Shown here piece after piece: positions 35,701-47,683 of a DNA stretch of 64,000 nt; the stretch's first letter is position 1, and every line of letters begins with the position of its first letter. The DNA is taken from assembly GCF_963676685.1 (NCBI RefSeq), contig NC_092355.1:73437176-73501175 (forward strand), in the 5' to 3' direction. The notes beneath the pieces were generated by a model, which worked only from the letters and a program-made list of their open reading frames with translations, was not told the origin of the DNA and did not search any database. The position numbers and the translations under genes are program-made. This DNA is from Mytilus edulis. Lineage: Eukaryota > Mollusca > Bivalvia > Mytilida > Mytilidae.

Positions 35701-36741
35701 ATGTTTTCAAATCAAACCATCCAAGACTTGGAAGAAGATAATTTTCGAAAGGATGGCATTGGAGTTACAATATTTTTATCTATACTTTGCGTTGTCGGTG
35801 TGTTTGGAAATGCGCATGCGTTTCTGATATACACTTTCCGTTTTAAACCAACGAATTGCCGTGTTTTTGTTCAATGGTTGTCATCGGTAGATATTGCAGT
35901 GTGTGTTATCTGCATCCCATTCGAAATATCCATTGTCGTTCTGAATATGACATTTAAGTATGACATCGTTTGCAAAATATTTCGATTCCTTACGCATGCT
36001 CTAGTGATGGCATCCGGTTTCATGTTAGCAGTCATTGCAATCCACCGAAAAAGAAAACTAGGGAATCCCCATGGCCGTCAATTTACACTAAAGAGGGCAC
36101 ACATTGCTTGTTTTGTAGTACTAATAATAGCAGGGCTAATATCTGTACCAAGTGTTTATTTTTATGGTGCTGTAGAAACTGGAACCCCGGATGTAGAACG
36201 TTACCAGTGTACAGTCGATCCGAAACATTTTATGTCATCTTATTTTATTATATTCATTGGTTTTTTAGCGGTTTTATTGAATATTTTATACATAATTTGC
36301 ATTATCGCATATTCAATTGTTATAAAGATAATTACGAGCCAGATCAATAGTAGGTTCTCTACAAGGCTGCAGACAAATGTCTATTTACCAAAAAGCAACA
36401 GTGATCAAAAGGAAAAGACACGTGATAAAACTGAAAAACCGAATGACAGTCTTAAATACTCGCGGGATATTTCATTTTTATTCATTGCGGCATCAACTAT
36501 GTCTTATATTGGATATTTGTTAACTGTGACCAGCTTTTTAATTGATTTTATCAATCCAGACACTACTGGCCCCTTTAAATCCGTGTCGGCCATTTTGTAC
36601 AGAGGATTTTTCATTAGTAGTGCGGGGAATCCTGTCGTTTATCTGTTTCTGGAAAGACAGTTCAGAGTGGAATGTAAAAATGTTTATTCAAAATTGTTTG
36701 GAAAATGTAGTTGGAGCAAGGAAATAACGATTACCGTATAA
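35701..36741 (+). CDS. Orphan class A (rhodopsin-like) GPCR, copy B
   Basis: A 346-residue receptor paralogous to the one at 21442-22602. ATG 35701 is the first AUG after a splice-acceptor-like TTTTTTGTAG|ATT at 35653-35665. N-glycosylation site N4. TM1 GNAHA lies at 36-40 (N37), the TM2 aspartate at D64 (SSVDIAV), and the TM3 and ECL2 cysteines at C91 and C170. In place of DRY there is H115-R116-K117. TM4 carries ISVPSVYFYGA, matching MSIPSIFLYGF of copy A. The third loop (about 215-255) is short and lysine-rich. TM6 has SYIGYLLTV with no Trp or Pro of CWxP. TM7 keeps NPVVY at 310-314, then a helix 8 RQFRVECKNVY. The ligand is unknown; I cannot assign it to a named peptide or amine family. 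Confidence 0.87.
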   Translation: MFSNQTIQDLEEDNFRKDGIGVTIFLSILCVVGVFGNAHAFLIYTFRFKPTNCRVFVQWLSSVDIAVCVICIPFEISIVVLNMTFKYDIVCKIFRFLTHALVMASGFMLAVIAIHRKRKLGNPHGRQFTLKRAHIACFVVLIIAGLISVPSVYFYGAVETGTPDVERYQCTVDPKHFMSSYFIIFIGFLAVLLNILYIICIIAYSIVIKIITSQINSRFSTRLQTNVYLPKSNSDQKEKTRDKTEKPNDSLKYSRDISFLFIAASTMSYIGYLLTVTSFLIDFINPDTTGPFKSVSAILYRGFFISSAGNPVVYLFLERQFRVECKNVYSKLFGKCSWSKEITITV

Positions 36742-36960
36742 GTGTCTTCAGAGCAGGAACATAGCTACAACTGACCGTGCAAGGGCTGTATAGCCAGTCA
36801 AGATAGTTTAAAACTTCAACAATCATCATAACTATTTCCGTATAAATGCTGTCAGAGCAAGAACATAACTACAACCCACCGTGCAAGGGATGTATAGCCA
36901 GTCAATGTCGTTAAAAACATCCACCATCAGCATAACTATGACCATATAAATCTAAAATCT
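36742..36960. repeat. Two ~106 bp direct repeat units
   Basis: ACCGTGCAAGGGCTGTATAG followed by CCAGTCAA occurs at about 36774 and again at about 36880 (GGGATGTATAG). The surrounding CAGAGCA.GAACATA.CTACAAC words also repeat. The complement is at 14820-14875. It begins directly after the GPCR stop, so the repeat forms the start of its 3' UTR. Confidence 0.75.
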
Positions 36961-37913
36961 TATTCTATCGAAACTGGATAACTCATAACAAGATCAGCGT
37001 TCTATCTTTTGATCAGTTGGTAATGGTCCATAACATAAATTATAATTGTTCTCACATAATCGTAAGTGCTTCCATCTGTCAATATTAAAGTCAACAGACA
37101 ACTTAACTCGAATAATTCAAGCCCTTTCCGTGTCCGATTTTCTCCCACACGAGGTTAATGTAGCCTTCGTAGATCAGCGGAATATAACGACTGAATTATT
37201 CGGGTTATAGACAATTCGAGTTCGTCAATTCCGTCAAAATTTTCGACTTAGAGAACACCATTCGTGTGTTTATGGGCGTCGTTCAAAATTACGAATGATG
37301 AACAACAATCTAGATCGAATGACGATCACGAAGACGCTTGATGAACTTTAATAGAAACAACTCGAAAGAGTTCTACTTTATCTGTTATTTTAATGGCTAT
37401 TTTGTTCTGTCGATTTTATAAATAATTATATCTGGCGGACTTCATGTCAAAATAAGACGATTTATATCGTTTGATCTTTGATAAACTTAAGTTTGTAATC
37501 GTGTAAAGTATGTTGGCTTTTTTAAATGCCGGATTAAAAAAAGTTACTCAGAAGTTACTATTCACTTCCGAAAGTACTGCTACACATTTTAAATTTTTTT
37601 CATGTTTCATTTTTTATCGACACAACGCACTACACGAAGGAGATTATTGTTTGTCATCATCAACGAGAATATAAAATACAATCGAATGTGAAAAGTTTAT
37701 TATGTTAAAAAGACTAATCAAATCTGAATTATCCCAAGTTTTAATAAAATGTGGTTTAAGGCATAAAGTTATGGCCTATGTTATGTTATCATTTATCCTG
37801 ATTTAAATGCAATCTATAGAGTATACAAACATCTAATTCGTGCTTTAATGTCAATAAAAGTATTACTTTTCTATCTTTCTTTATTTTTACGGGACGTATT
37901 ATGTTATACAAAT
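36961..37913. other. Intergenic, no gene
   Basis: Contains an imperfect hairpin at about 37101-37210 (CTCGAATAATTCAA / TGAATTATTCGGGTT). No exon was seen. Confidence 0.4.
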
Positions 37914-38560
37914 GTCCGATGTCCGTCCGTCTGTCTGTCCGTCTGTCCGTCTGTTTGTCCGGCGTAAACATGTCGCACCGTAACTTGAGAACGACTTATC
38001 CAAATTTTATGAAACTTAATATAGTTGTTTCTTATGATGGTCAAATGATCTGTATACTTTTTTGTGAAAATAAGATTTAAACTTTTTGAGTTACAGCATT
38101 TTGTAACTAAAACAGGGGTGTGTTTTTTTCACATGTCGCACCGTATCTCAAAAACGATTCTTGATTATGGCTTAAAACTTTAAAGACTTCTTAGTTATAT
38201 TAATCTTAATATCTGTATACTTTTTGGGGATGATTCAAAATTTTTATTTTTGAGTTATTGAGTATTTTGTTAAACAGGGGACTTTTTTTTACATGTCATA
38301 CCGTATCTCAAAAATAATATATGATTTTTGCTTAAAACTATACACACTTCCATGTTATATTAATCTAAAGATCTGTATACTTTTTGGTTTTGTTTTAAAA
38401 TTTTATTTGAGTGATATTTAGTTTTTTGTAAAAAAAAAAAACAGGATGGGGGTTTCACATGTCCCGCCGTGTCTAAAAAACAATATATGGTTATTGCTTA
38501 AAACTTTCTCAAAAACTATTTATGATTATTGCATAAAACTTCAACACAAGACGTCGGGCG
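37914..38560. repeat. (GTCC/GTCT)n tract and ~155 bp degenerate tandem repeat
   Basis: 37917-37962 is a GTCCGTCTGTCTGTCCGTCT tract. After it, units with ACATGTCGCACCGTATCTCA, AAAACTTT..A.ACTTC and ATCTGTATACTTTTTGG recur about every 155 bp up to 38545. Confidence 0.75.
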
Positions 38561-38721
38561 TATCATGCGCTCATGGCGCAGCTGTTTATTAAAGTTTAAG
38601 CAATAACAAATCTCCGTGTATTAGGGTAACATAAATACCGTTTACTCAGACGTTCTTTGACATTACCTATGGCAAGCCGTTCTCGTCAAAACTATGTTTA
38701 AACCCTTTTTTCGAAAAATAT

Positions 38722-38945
38722 ACATACTGAGAATTAAAAAAAAACACACTGAGATTAAAAAACCTAAAATAACACACTGAGAAATCGAAATTACACAGTC
38801 ACTGAGATTTTAAAATTTCACACTGAGATTTAAAAAAATGAAAAACACACACTGAGAATTCAACATTACACACTGAGATTTTAAAAAGACACACTGATAA
38901 TTATTAATTACACACTCAGATTTCAAAAACACACACTGAGATTAA
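38722..38945. repeat. ACACACTGAGATT minisatellite
   Basis: About ten irregular copies of CACACTGAGATTTNAAAA with spacing of 20-30 bp. Confidence 0.85.
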
Positions 38946-39373
38946 TATGCAAATTACTAATAAATATTCATGAGATTGTAACGGAGTTTCGCAGCTGTGT
39001 TATAATCTCCCTTTGCTAAACACGGAATGACGCAAAATGAACTATGTCACTGTCAGAGAAAGGAATAACAAAGTGCATATTTAGATAAATTATATAGTAA
39101 TGATTTGGTAGACGTTTCAACAAACTTACTGAATATTTAAGAGAAGATTTTGCCATTCTTATGGAGGAATTATACCGTCTGAAATGGACTTGTGAAAAGT
39201 ATAGACTTGTTAAAGAAATATTTTGTACTGGGTCTCTAATTGACCACTTGGATTTATCATTAATCCGCTTAACATCATTTACATCATCGATTTATCATTA
39301 ATCCGACCATTGAATATTTGCTCTTACTCATCCAAATTTATGTTTTGACTTCACTGTTCACATGTTAAAGATG

Positions 39374-42300
39374 CACGGTGGGTATGGTTGTCCTGCGAGA
39401 GAACGTACTGTGCTGGTGATTTGGTCCTGACGGGTGCTGGTGGGTCCTGATTCTGTGCTGGTGGGTTTGTTTACATTGTATCAGAACGGCAATAAAACGA
39501 CTGTTTTGTTGCTTAATTTTTCTCTGATGTGTCATAAGTACCATGCAAAGTGTATTACAACAATATTATATTGCAAAAGTCGTGCAAGTTCGTTTAACGG
39601 AATTGTCCTGACGCTGTGCTGGTGATAAGAAAAACGGTCCTGGTTCTGTGCTCCTATGTCCTGGTTCTGTGCTTTTATATTTTAGTTAAAAGTGGCATAT
39701 ATTCAAGAGCATTGATGCTGTACTGTTGTTGACTAATTAGCTGTTGTCTGCTTTCTTGAAATTGACATTGTTGTGAATCTGTTTACTGTTATTATGAGAG
39801 AAAAAATACCCCTATTTTAAAAAAAAAAAATTGAAATTAACTGTAATCTTATTTATTGGCCTGTTAATGGAACCCTTCTTGCCCCCTTTTAAGATAAGAA
39901 AATATGTTTACGATTTTCGGGATTACGATCATTTTGCAAGATCACCAAAATACGTTGTAATTTATACAATACTTAATATAGTGTAGATGATGTGGTATGT
40001 TTGTTGTCAATGGACAAATTTCCATAAGAAACCAAAGGAAGTATGTGTTAACAACCATACGTCATCGTACGACCTTCAACAATAACCCATAAAATAAAAA
40101 TGTGAAAGGTTTTGCATAAATATAGAACAAAGGACTTTCTGAGCGTTTGAATCATGTCTTTAGCAGCTTAAAACACATTTGTTTGTGAACAATTGAGTGT
40201 TGACTATAAGAATGACAATAGTATTGCGGGTTTGTTTGTTTGGTGGTTTTTTTGGGGGGAGGGAGGGGGATAAGTTAGAGCGAGGTTACAGTGAAAGCTT
40301 GGAATAGTTTCCCGTAAAATTTTAAAGGTGGATTGTAAAAGAAAAATGTATCTTATATTAGCCTTGGTCACACCTTACCGGATAGCTCGAACGGACGCCT
40401 AACGGATAACTTTTTCTCAATCCGTTCATGTCCGTTGGACGTCCGTTCTTATCCGTTAGGCGTCCGTCCATATCCGTTGCATGTCCGTTAAGCGTCCGTT
40501 TTATCCGTTGACGTCCGTTCTGTCCGGTGGAAAATTTTGAGCATGTTCAAACTTTGAACGGACGTCCAACGGATAAAATGTCCGTTGAACGTCCGTTAGG
40601 CATCCGTTTTGTACGGTACTCGTCCGTTTTGTATCCGTTATGCATCCGTTGGAGATCCGGTAGACCAATTCACCAACGGATGTCTACCGGACGCCTAACG
40701 GATAAAACGGATGTAAAACGGATATTAACGGAAGGATAACGGATAAAACGGATGACTACCGGATGTAAAATGGACAAATGCCAATTGCTCATGGTTTATT
40801 GCCTTTAATCTTTAGATGGTTTATTGCCTTTAATTTTTAGATGGTTTATTGCCTTTAATTTTCAGATTATTTTTTTCATCCGTTTTATCCGTTACGTTTC
40901 CATTAGGTGTCTGTTTTATCCGGTATTCGTCCGTTGGATGTACGTTTGACGTCCATTCTGTCCGGTACGTATCCGTTTCACGTACGTTCAGTGTCCGTTG
41001 TGTGTCCGTTTGGCATTCGTTACATGTTCGTTAGTACACCAACGGACTCCCAACAGATACAAATTTTGTCAACGGATAACTTTTTTTTTATCCGTTAGGC
41101 GTCCGTTCGAGCTATCCGGTAAGGTGTGACCGAGGCTATAGCTATTAAGAATCACTTGCTGTAAGATTTTTCCAACATATTGTTTTTTGTCTAAGCGGTT
41201 ATCAGGTATTTGCTTTTCGAAAATTCGATAAAACACTAAAAAAATCACTATTTTATGAAAGGGCAAGCTAAAATATGTCAGAGAATGAAGACGAGATAAC
41301 CTAGAAAACACTAAAAAAACCTAAGATTTCTTAGCTTTTTCATTTCAAAATAAATATTTTTGATAAAGAATTACGGGGGAGGAAGTGAACAATGTGTCCT
41401 ACTTTTCTATATTTAAATATTTTTCATGAATAAAAATCAAATGTGCCTTGATTATAATTGAAAATGAGTAAATGGAAAAAATACCCAACTAAAATACACT
41501 TTTATTTTAATATTGGTAATATCACTAAGCTTTTAAGTTTTGTGTGTCAAACACACCATCTCTGTAGTTATGACTCCTTACTAAGATATTTCACTTCATT
41601 CATTTTTTTTCTGCATTTTTTTATATTGTGAATTCATAGAATTATTATATTAAAATGTAGCCTTAATTTATATTTAAAAAACATAAACACGCCTGGAAAG
41701 TAAAATGTGTACTCGGCTGTCTGTAATCGACCATTTTTAGACACCCCAGGCTCCTAAAAAAGACAAGCCGGGGTGGGGGTTCAAAGATGCAAATTAAGTA
41801 CTTATATCAATATTTTATCTTTTCGTGTACGGTTTATGACAATGTCAATTACGAAATGTGCATATATCAAGGGGAAACTTCTTGCAAAGCATTATTATTT
41901 ATTATAGTTCATTATTGTATTTAGTAGAAAAAAGAGAATTTAGTGAAAATAAAATCACTATTTTTGTAGAAAATTCACAGACCTTTGTACAGAGATTTTT
42001 GTTATGTTTAGCATGGGATCAACACAAGGGTTCATTACCGAGTAAACAAACAAAATGTCTATCTACCTTGCACATTTCAGAAAATTCGGATAAGATAACG
42101 AAACTAGGTCCAGCAACATTTATAAGCAATTTAAGATTTTGACCCTCACAGTTTCCATGCATGCATTTACCACAAATATTCTCGTTACAACGAATCATTT
42201 TAAATACAAAAATACCAGTTGCAGCCTTTCGTTTATCTATTAATATATGTATACGGATGAAGTTATGAAAGGCAGCAGGGTGATCAGGGTGCAGGAGTCC

Positions 42301-43112
42301 ATGTCATCTGAAATAAATGCTAAGCATAGATCTAGAAAGCGACAGATAATCATGACATTAACTTAAACTCTCTTCCTTTCGACTTTTTTCGAACAAATTG
42401 ACACATAAAATGAATTATATAGTATTGTGGAATTTTTAACTTATTTTAGATACTATATATTGTTATCTGATATTGGACGAAAGATGTTGCCCTTTTATGT
42501 TATTATGTAATACAAGTTAAGATCATTTGAAAACACATATTAAACAGCCAAATGGATGCACAAGAGCTAAAATAGGAGTCATAGATCCTGTTGGCAACAA
42601 TTATCTGCCCAATTTTATTGATTTTGTAACATTTGTTTCAAATATGACCAACTTCTTATCCAAAATCACCAGCACCGTATCAGGACCCACCAGCACAATG
42701 ACAGGACCCACCATCACAGTATCAGGACATGAATAAATTGAGAAAATGCTAAATTTTAAGAAATTGCAATGTTTTTTCACAAAATTGTTTTGTCGTGTGG
42801 ATTGCGGTATAGAAAGCGGACTCTATGAGCATTTTTGTTTTATTTTTTCAGTTCGAGATTTTCTGAAAATGAGCATTTTTGTGTTACGCTTACTGAAACA
42901 GTTTAGAGGGTCAATTTTTTAATGGTTTATATATGAACCCATAAGAAACGAAATTGAAAAATCTCAACTGTTTTCTTCCATTTTTTATGAGTCAAAACGT
43001 CAAAAATCATCATTTTCGTCTTTGTTTACATTTTTTCATTGATCACCAGCACCCGTCAGGACCGAATCACCAGCACAGTACGTTCTCTCGCAGGACAACC
43101 ATACCCACCGTG
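39374..43112. mobile_element. Transib/RAG-like non-autonomous transposon (3.74 kb)
   Basis: 69 bp terminal inverted repeats (39374-39442 and 43044-43112) differ at one position. Each begins CACGGTGGGTATGGTTGTCC, and the element is flanked by a 5 bp direct repeat AGATG (39369-39373, 43113-43117). Subterminal words GTGCTGGTG and GGTCCTG recur near both ends (about 39400-39665 and 42665-42735). No transposase or RAG1/RAG2-like frame was found inside. Transib elements make 5 bp duplications and start with CAC(A/G)(A/G)TG-like heptamers, which is why I assign it there. The interior contains the nested element at 40361-41138. Confidence 0.7.
40361..41138. mobile_element. Nested fold-back MITE made of TCCGTT words
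   Basis: The ends GCCTTGGTCACACCTTACCG plus GATAGCTCGAACGG (40361 on) and the complement (to 41138) form an inverted repeat of about 50 bp. Within the first and last 400 bp the words TCCGTT, GTCCGTT and the complement AACGGA recur dozens of times, so the element could fold in many registers. A TTTATTGCCTTTAAT triplet lies in the middle (40795-40860). It is inserted in the 3.74 kb element. Confidence 0.8.
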
Positions 43113-43117
43113 AGATG

Positions 43118-43610
43118 TGTATTTTAATAAAGTATCTGAACATCTGTATTTGGTCTCATTTGCCAGAGCTCAGTCCCAGTGGAACGAACCATTAATCAAC
43201 AAGAGGGAACGGTGACGCATAGCCACCCGACCCTCCTGTTACAAGATGAATAATTCAACAGATTAATATCTTGATCTCCGGAACTCTTGTCATTATTATG
43301 AAATGCGATTCCTTCAAACAACATTCGTAATAAATTTCAAGACTTAACATCGTTTTTTGCTTACTCATACTCATAAGTTTGTTGCCTATAATTCAGATTA
43401 TTACTACCAGTGTATCGGGACTTTTTTTTACCTAAAATTGGTTAAGCATGGGTCCCTCTGGGGTCCCTTTTCAAGTCTTCCAACTCCGTAGGCAAAACCA
43501 TTAACGCATTTGATCGAAAACTTTTAAAGTTATGTTATAATACTGAACTTACTAAATTTATGATAAAAGAGATGATTTTTCATTTCCTATCGTTAATTAT
43601 CCATTTTTAG
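43118..43610. other. Intergenic, no gene
   Basis: It lies between the 3.74 kb element and the retroelement. The last part (about 43560-43615) is probably retroelement sequence in a broken frame. Confidence 0.35.
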
Positions 43611-43614
43611 ATGG

Positions 43615-44684
43615 TGACGTTCCCTTGTTACCATCTTACGGTGTTTATATATCTCAACTTGTACGATTCGCTGGTGTATGTAACAATGTTTTAGATTTTA
43701 ACGAGAGAAATTTATGTATTACTGAAAAATTATTACACCAGGGTTTTCGATATCACAAACTAGTCAAAACATTTACTAAATTTTATCATCGGTATAAGGA
43801 CATCATTCGTAAATATAGCTCAACATGCAGACTTCTTATACGTTCAGGTATTTCACATCCATTTTTTTATGGAAATATTCTTTATAAAGCACAAAGGTGT
43901 CAGTATTCACCTCAAAAACTAACAAAACCTTTGAATAGACTTATTAAGAAGGGATATAGTTACGATACTGTTGTCAGGTCATTAAAGATTGCATATTTTG
44001 GCATTAATATTGATTCACTTATAGGGTCTTTGCATCGGAACTAAACACATTTATTCAAAAACCAGTTGTTGGCATGACACGGGTTATGTTCTTCTCATAT
44101 ATGTTATGATGGTATAATACTAAACCCCTTACAGGAAGGATTGTGCCTGATGTTCATATGATGAAATCATAATCTTTCAGTCAGTTTAATTGAAGTCTGG
44201 AGCTGGCATGTCAGTTAACTGCTAGTAGTCTGTTGTTATTTATGTATTATTGTTATTTTGTTTATTTTCTTTGGTTACATCTTCTGACATCAGACTCGGA
44301 CTTCTCTTGAACTGAATTTTAATGTGCGTATTGTTATGCGTTTACTTTTCTACATTGGCTAGAGGTATAGGGGAAGGGTTGAGATCTCACAAACATGTTT
44401 AACCCCGCCGCATTTTTGCGCCTGTCCCAAGTCAGGAGCCTCTGGCCTTTGTTAGTCTTGTATTATTTTAATTTTAGTTTCTTGTGTACAATTTGGAAAT
44501 TTTTATGGCGTTCATTATCACTGAACTAGTATATATTTGTTTAGGGGCCAGCTGAAGGACGCCTCCGGGTGCGGGAATTTCTCGCTACACTGAAGACCTG
44601 TTGGTGACCTTCTGCTGTTGTTTTTTTTCTATAGTCGGGTTGTTGTCTCTTTGGCACATTCCCCATTTCCATTCTCAATTTGAT
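43615..44684 (+). mobile_element. Retroelement 3'-terminal copy, longest in the window
   Basis: Coding sequence at 43625-44044 followed by about 640 bp of 3' region ending CCATTTCCATTCTCAATTTG. The 3' region is shared with copies at 18191, 20565, 23846 and 32934. It abuts the LINE fragment that starts at about 44690. Confidence 0.8.
43625..44044 (+). pseudogene. Retroelement protein, C-terminal region (139 aa)
   Basis: The C-terminal part of a reverse-transcriptase-associated protein. The signature LPSYGVYISQLVRFAGVC, the segment ERNLCITEKLLHQGFRYHKL and KTFTKFYHRYKDIIRKYSS are familiar from the end of RT proteins in many invertebrate genomes. The RT domain itself is absent because of 5' truncation. 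The frame ends at a stop that is conserved in the truncated copies (SLIGSLHRN). The class of retroelement cannot be decided from this part alone. Confidence 0.65.
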
Positions 44685-44689
44685 TAATA

Positions 44690-47407
44690 TTGCTAATGAA
44701 AGACTCGGAAATCGTGTTGGAGAATTCAAATTCTGTACAATGAATGGCAGGAGTGACAACGACTACCTACTTGTTTCACCTAGCGATTATACACTTATTA
44801 AGAATTTTGATGTGCTGAATTTCAACGAAATTTCTGATCACGCACCATTACTATTTGAACTTGACTTCCGAAATTTTAGACCGGAGTTATCGTTTCCAAA
44901 GATTCGCAATTACATAAAGTGGGATATACAAAGATCTAATGAATATATAGATATTATACAACAAGAACAAAATAATTTTTTGCCTATAGTGAATAGCATT
45001 ACCAATACAAATAACTTAAATCATGCTGTTAAGGAATTTACAAGGCTTAGCATCTTTTTTAATAGTGCTAATAAAGTTTTTGGTAGATACTTGTTAATAC
45101 ATCAAGATGAAATTAAAGTTAGGCCGAACAACGTTCGAGTGGTTTGATAACAATTGTGCGATTGCACGTAAAGATTTTCATGCGGCTAGAAACTTTTTCC
45201 AACATCAACCGTCAGACGTCAACCGAAAGGCATACGTTATTTCACGAAACAACTATAATAAAATGAAACGAAAAGCACAATTTAAATACAAACGTCAAAA
45301 AGGTATCGAACTCCGCGACTTAGCTAGTACCGAAACGCGAAAGTTCTGGTCGTCGATAAAACGAAAAGCGAACAACAAGTGTAAAATTGATAACGAAACC
45401 ATGATGAAACATTTTGAGTCAATACTAGGAGATAATTCGCAGGATCTATGTGAAGAAGTTCGTAATCTCATTGACAATACGGTATTTGGCGATATAAATG
45501 TTACACAATTAGACTCTGATATAACTGAAGACGAAGTAGTAGCATCAATAAAAAAAATGAAGTCCGGTAAAAGTTCAGGTAACGATGGACCAATAAGTGA
45601 AATGTTTTCTGCCTGTCCTGACGTATTTGCGCCAATATTAAAAACTCTATTTAATTACATTGATAGTTCGGGAATATACCCAGATTCATGGTCAGAATGT
45701 CTAGTAGTTGCTGTCCCAAAGAGTGGTGATCTATCCGATCATAAAAATTATCGTCCGATTGTATTGATCAGTGTTTTATAGAAGCTTTATACTACCATTT
45801 TGACAAATCGTTTACTCAGTTGGTCCGAAGAAGAAGACAGATCGATCGATAACCAATTTTGATTTAGACCAGGCAAGTCAACTGTAGACGCTATATTTAT
45901 TTTACTTGGAATAATTTTGCATACACTTCAAAATAAACAAAAACTTTATTGATCGTTTGTGGATTTCCGTAAAGCGTTCGATAAAATTAGCAGGAGGATT
46001 CTCATTTATAAACTATTACGGAGTGGTGTTAGCTCAAAGTTTGTAACTATGGTTAGATCAGTATATTCATCTGTAAAAATGCGTGTCAAAACTGCCGATT
46101 TACTGTCCGACTCATTCGAAAATTTTCTTGGTGTAAAACAAGAGGAGCTCTTATCACCTCTACTGTTTTTATTTTTTTATAAATGACTTGATTGAAGACA
46201 TAAATAGTAGTCCTTCAGCTGACATAGTTAATATTAATGAAGTTCTGATATACTTAATACTATTTGCAGACGATACTATATTATTTGGGAAATCTCCTGA
46301 AATTTTACAGGAACTACTTGATAAACTACTTATTTATTGTAATAAATGGAATATAGAAGAGAATATTAACAAAAATGGCTGGCAACCCGTAACTGCAAAA
46401 TTTTTCTACAGCAACGAAGAACTAGAAATTGTCGGTTCGTATATATCTTGGTATGCTGATGCACTGTAACGTAAAAATTTTAAAACACAGAAGCGATTAG
46501 CCTTACAAGGTTCACGATCGTTGGCAGCTCTGAGTAATTCAACAAATGGTTTATACTTGACGAAGAAAAAGAAATGTGATTTATTCGATAGTATGGTTGC
46601 GTCTGATAAATTATGCTTCAGAAATCTGGGGTTTTCCATCGTGGAAATGATGTTGAAATTATCCATAACCGTTTTTGTCGATCTATTTTGAAACTGGGTA
46701 AAAGTACGCCAAATGTATTTTTATATGGCGAACTAGGGCGTTTGCCAATGAATGTAATTAAAAAACAAAAAGTTTTAAAATACTGGTTAAAAATTGTAAC
46801 TCATAAACCACTTATTGTGTATGATATCTATATATTGTTACTCAGAGATGCGAATACTGGTAAAACTTATTGGGTTTCTAATGTTCGTGACCTATTGTTT
46901 AGTATTGGTTTACACTTTGTATGGTACCAGCAGTCTGGTATAAATATATCATTAGATGTAGTAAATACTAGGTTAAAAGATCAATATATTCAAAGCTGGT
47001 TAATTTGCATCTATACAGGATTGTGAGAAACTACTATGTACAGAATTTTAAAATTAGATTTTTGTTTTGAAGATTACGTAGATTGTAACTATAATTCACA
47101 TTTTTTCACAAAGCTACGTAGTGGTGATATGAAGTTAAATGTTGAGGTGGGGTGTTATACAAATATACTAAGAGAAAACAGATTATGTACTTGCTGTAAT
47201 ATGAAAAGTCTTGAAGATGAGTACCCTACTTTAGTGTGTCCTGTGTCTAGACATGTACGGCTGCAGTTTTTACCAAATTATTACTTTTCGTGGCCAAATG
47301 TGAAAAAACTTATGTATTTGTATCAAACAAAATCTAGATCTTTAGTTGGAAAATTATGTAATTATTTGAAATCTGCCTGGCAGATTAGATCACATCTAAT
47401 AAGTTGA
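44690..47407 (+). pseudogene. Decayed LINE (endonuclease-RT) on the plus strand
   Basis: The order is intact: end of an apurinic endonuclease domain (DYLLVSP, NFNEISDHAPLLFELDF), a linker with KSGKSSGNDGPISEMF, RT motifs (VAVPKSGDLSDHKNYRPIVL at about 45705-45765, then VDFRKAFDKISRR, then LILFADDTILFGKS with the FADD catalytic motif at about 46255-46295) and a Cys-rich C-terminus (CTCCNMKSLEDEYPTLVCPV). The frame is broken by stops or shifts near 45150, 45781, 45860, 45950, 46185, 46469, 46610 and 47026, so it is long dead. The 3' UTR appears to end at 47528, where the Maverick starts. Confidence 0.88.
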
Positions 47408-47683
47408 TCATTTGTCTATTGTAATATCTTATTATATTGTTCTCTGTTGTTTATTGTGTGTCACAATGTAAATATGTTTGTGTTGCTATAGCATGTAACT
47501 ACTGCTTTGTAAATAATGAAACTACTATAGGGGGCTCTGTGACCCCCATGATAAATAATTATAACCCCCACTATATACATTCTTATCGCAACAACATCTA
47601 TCATTACATAACGGCATAATGGTCATATAGATATATAGCACCCATATTTGAAGTATATCTGTTATTTTTAACAACCCTATTGC

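Noticed and set aside
37789-37971. Open frame with a TDRRTDRRTD segment
   Set aside because: It translates the complement of the GTCC/GTCT simple repeat.
40527-41098. Open frames with repeated PLGIRF / FVRYSS words
   Set aside because: They are translations of the TCCGTT-word element and have no conserved product.
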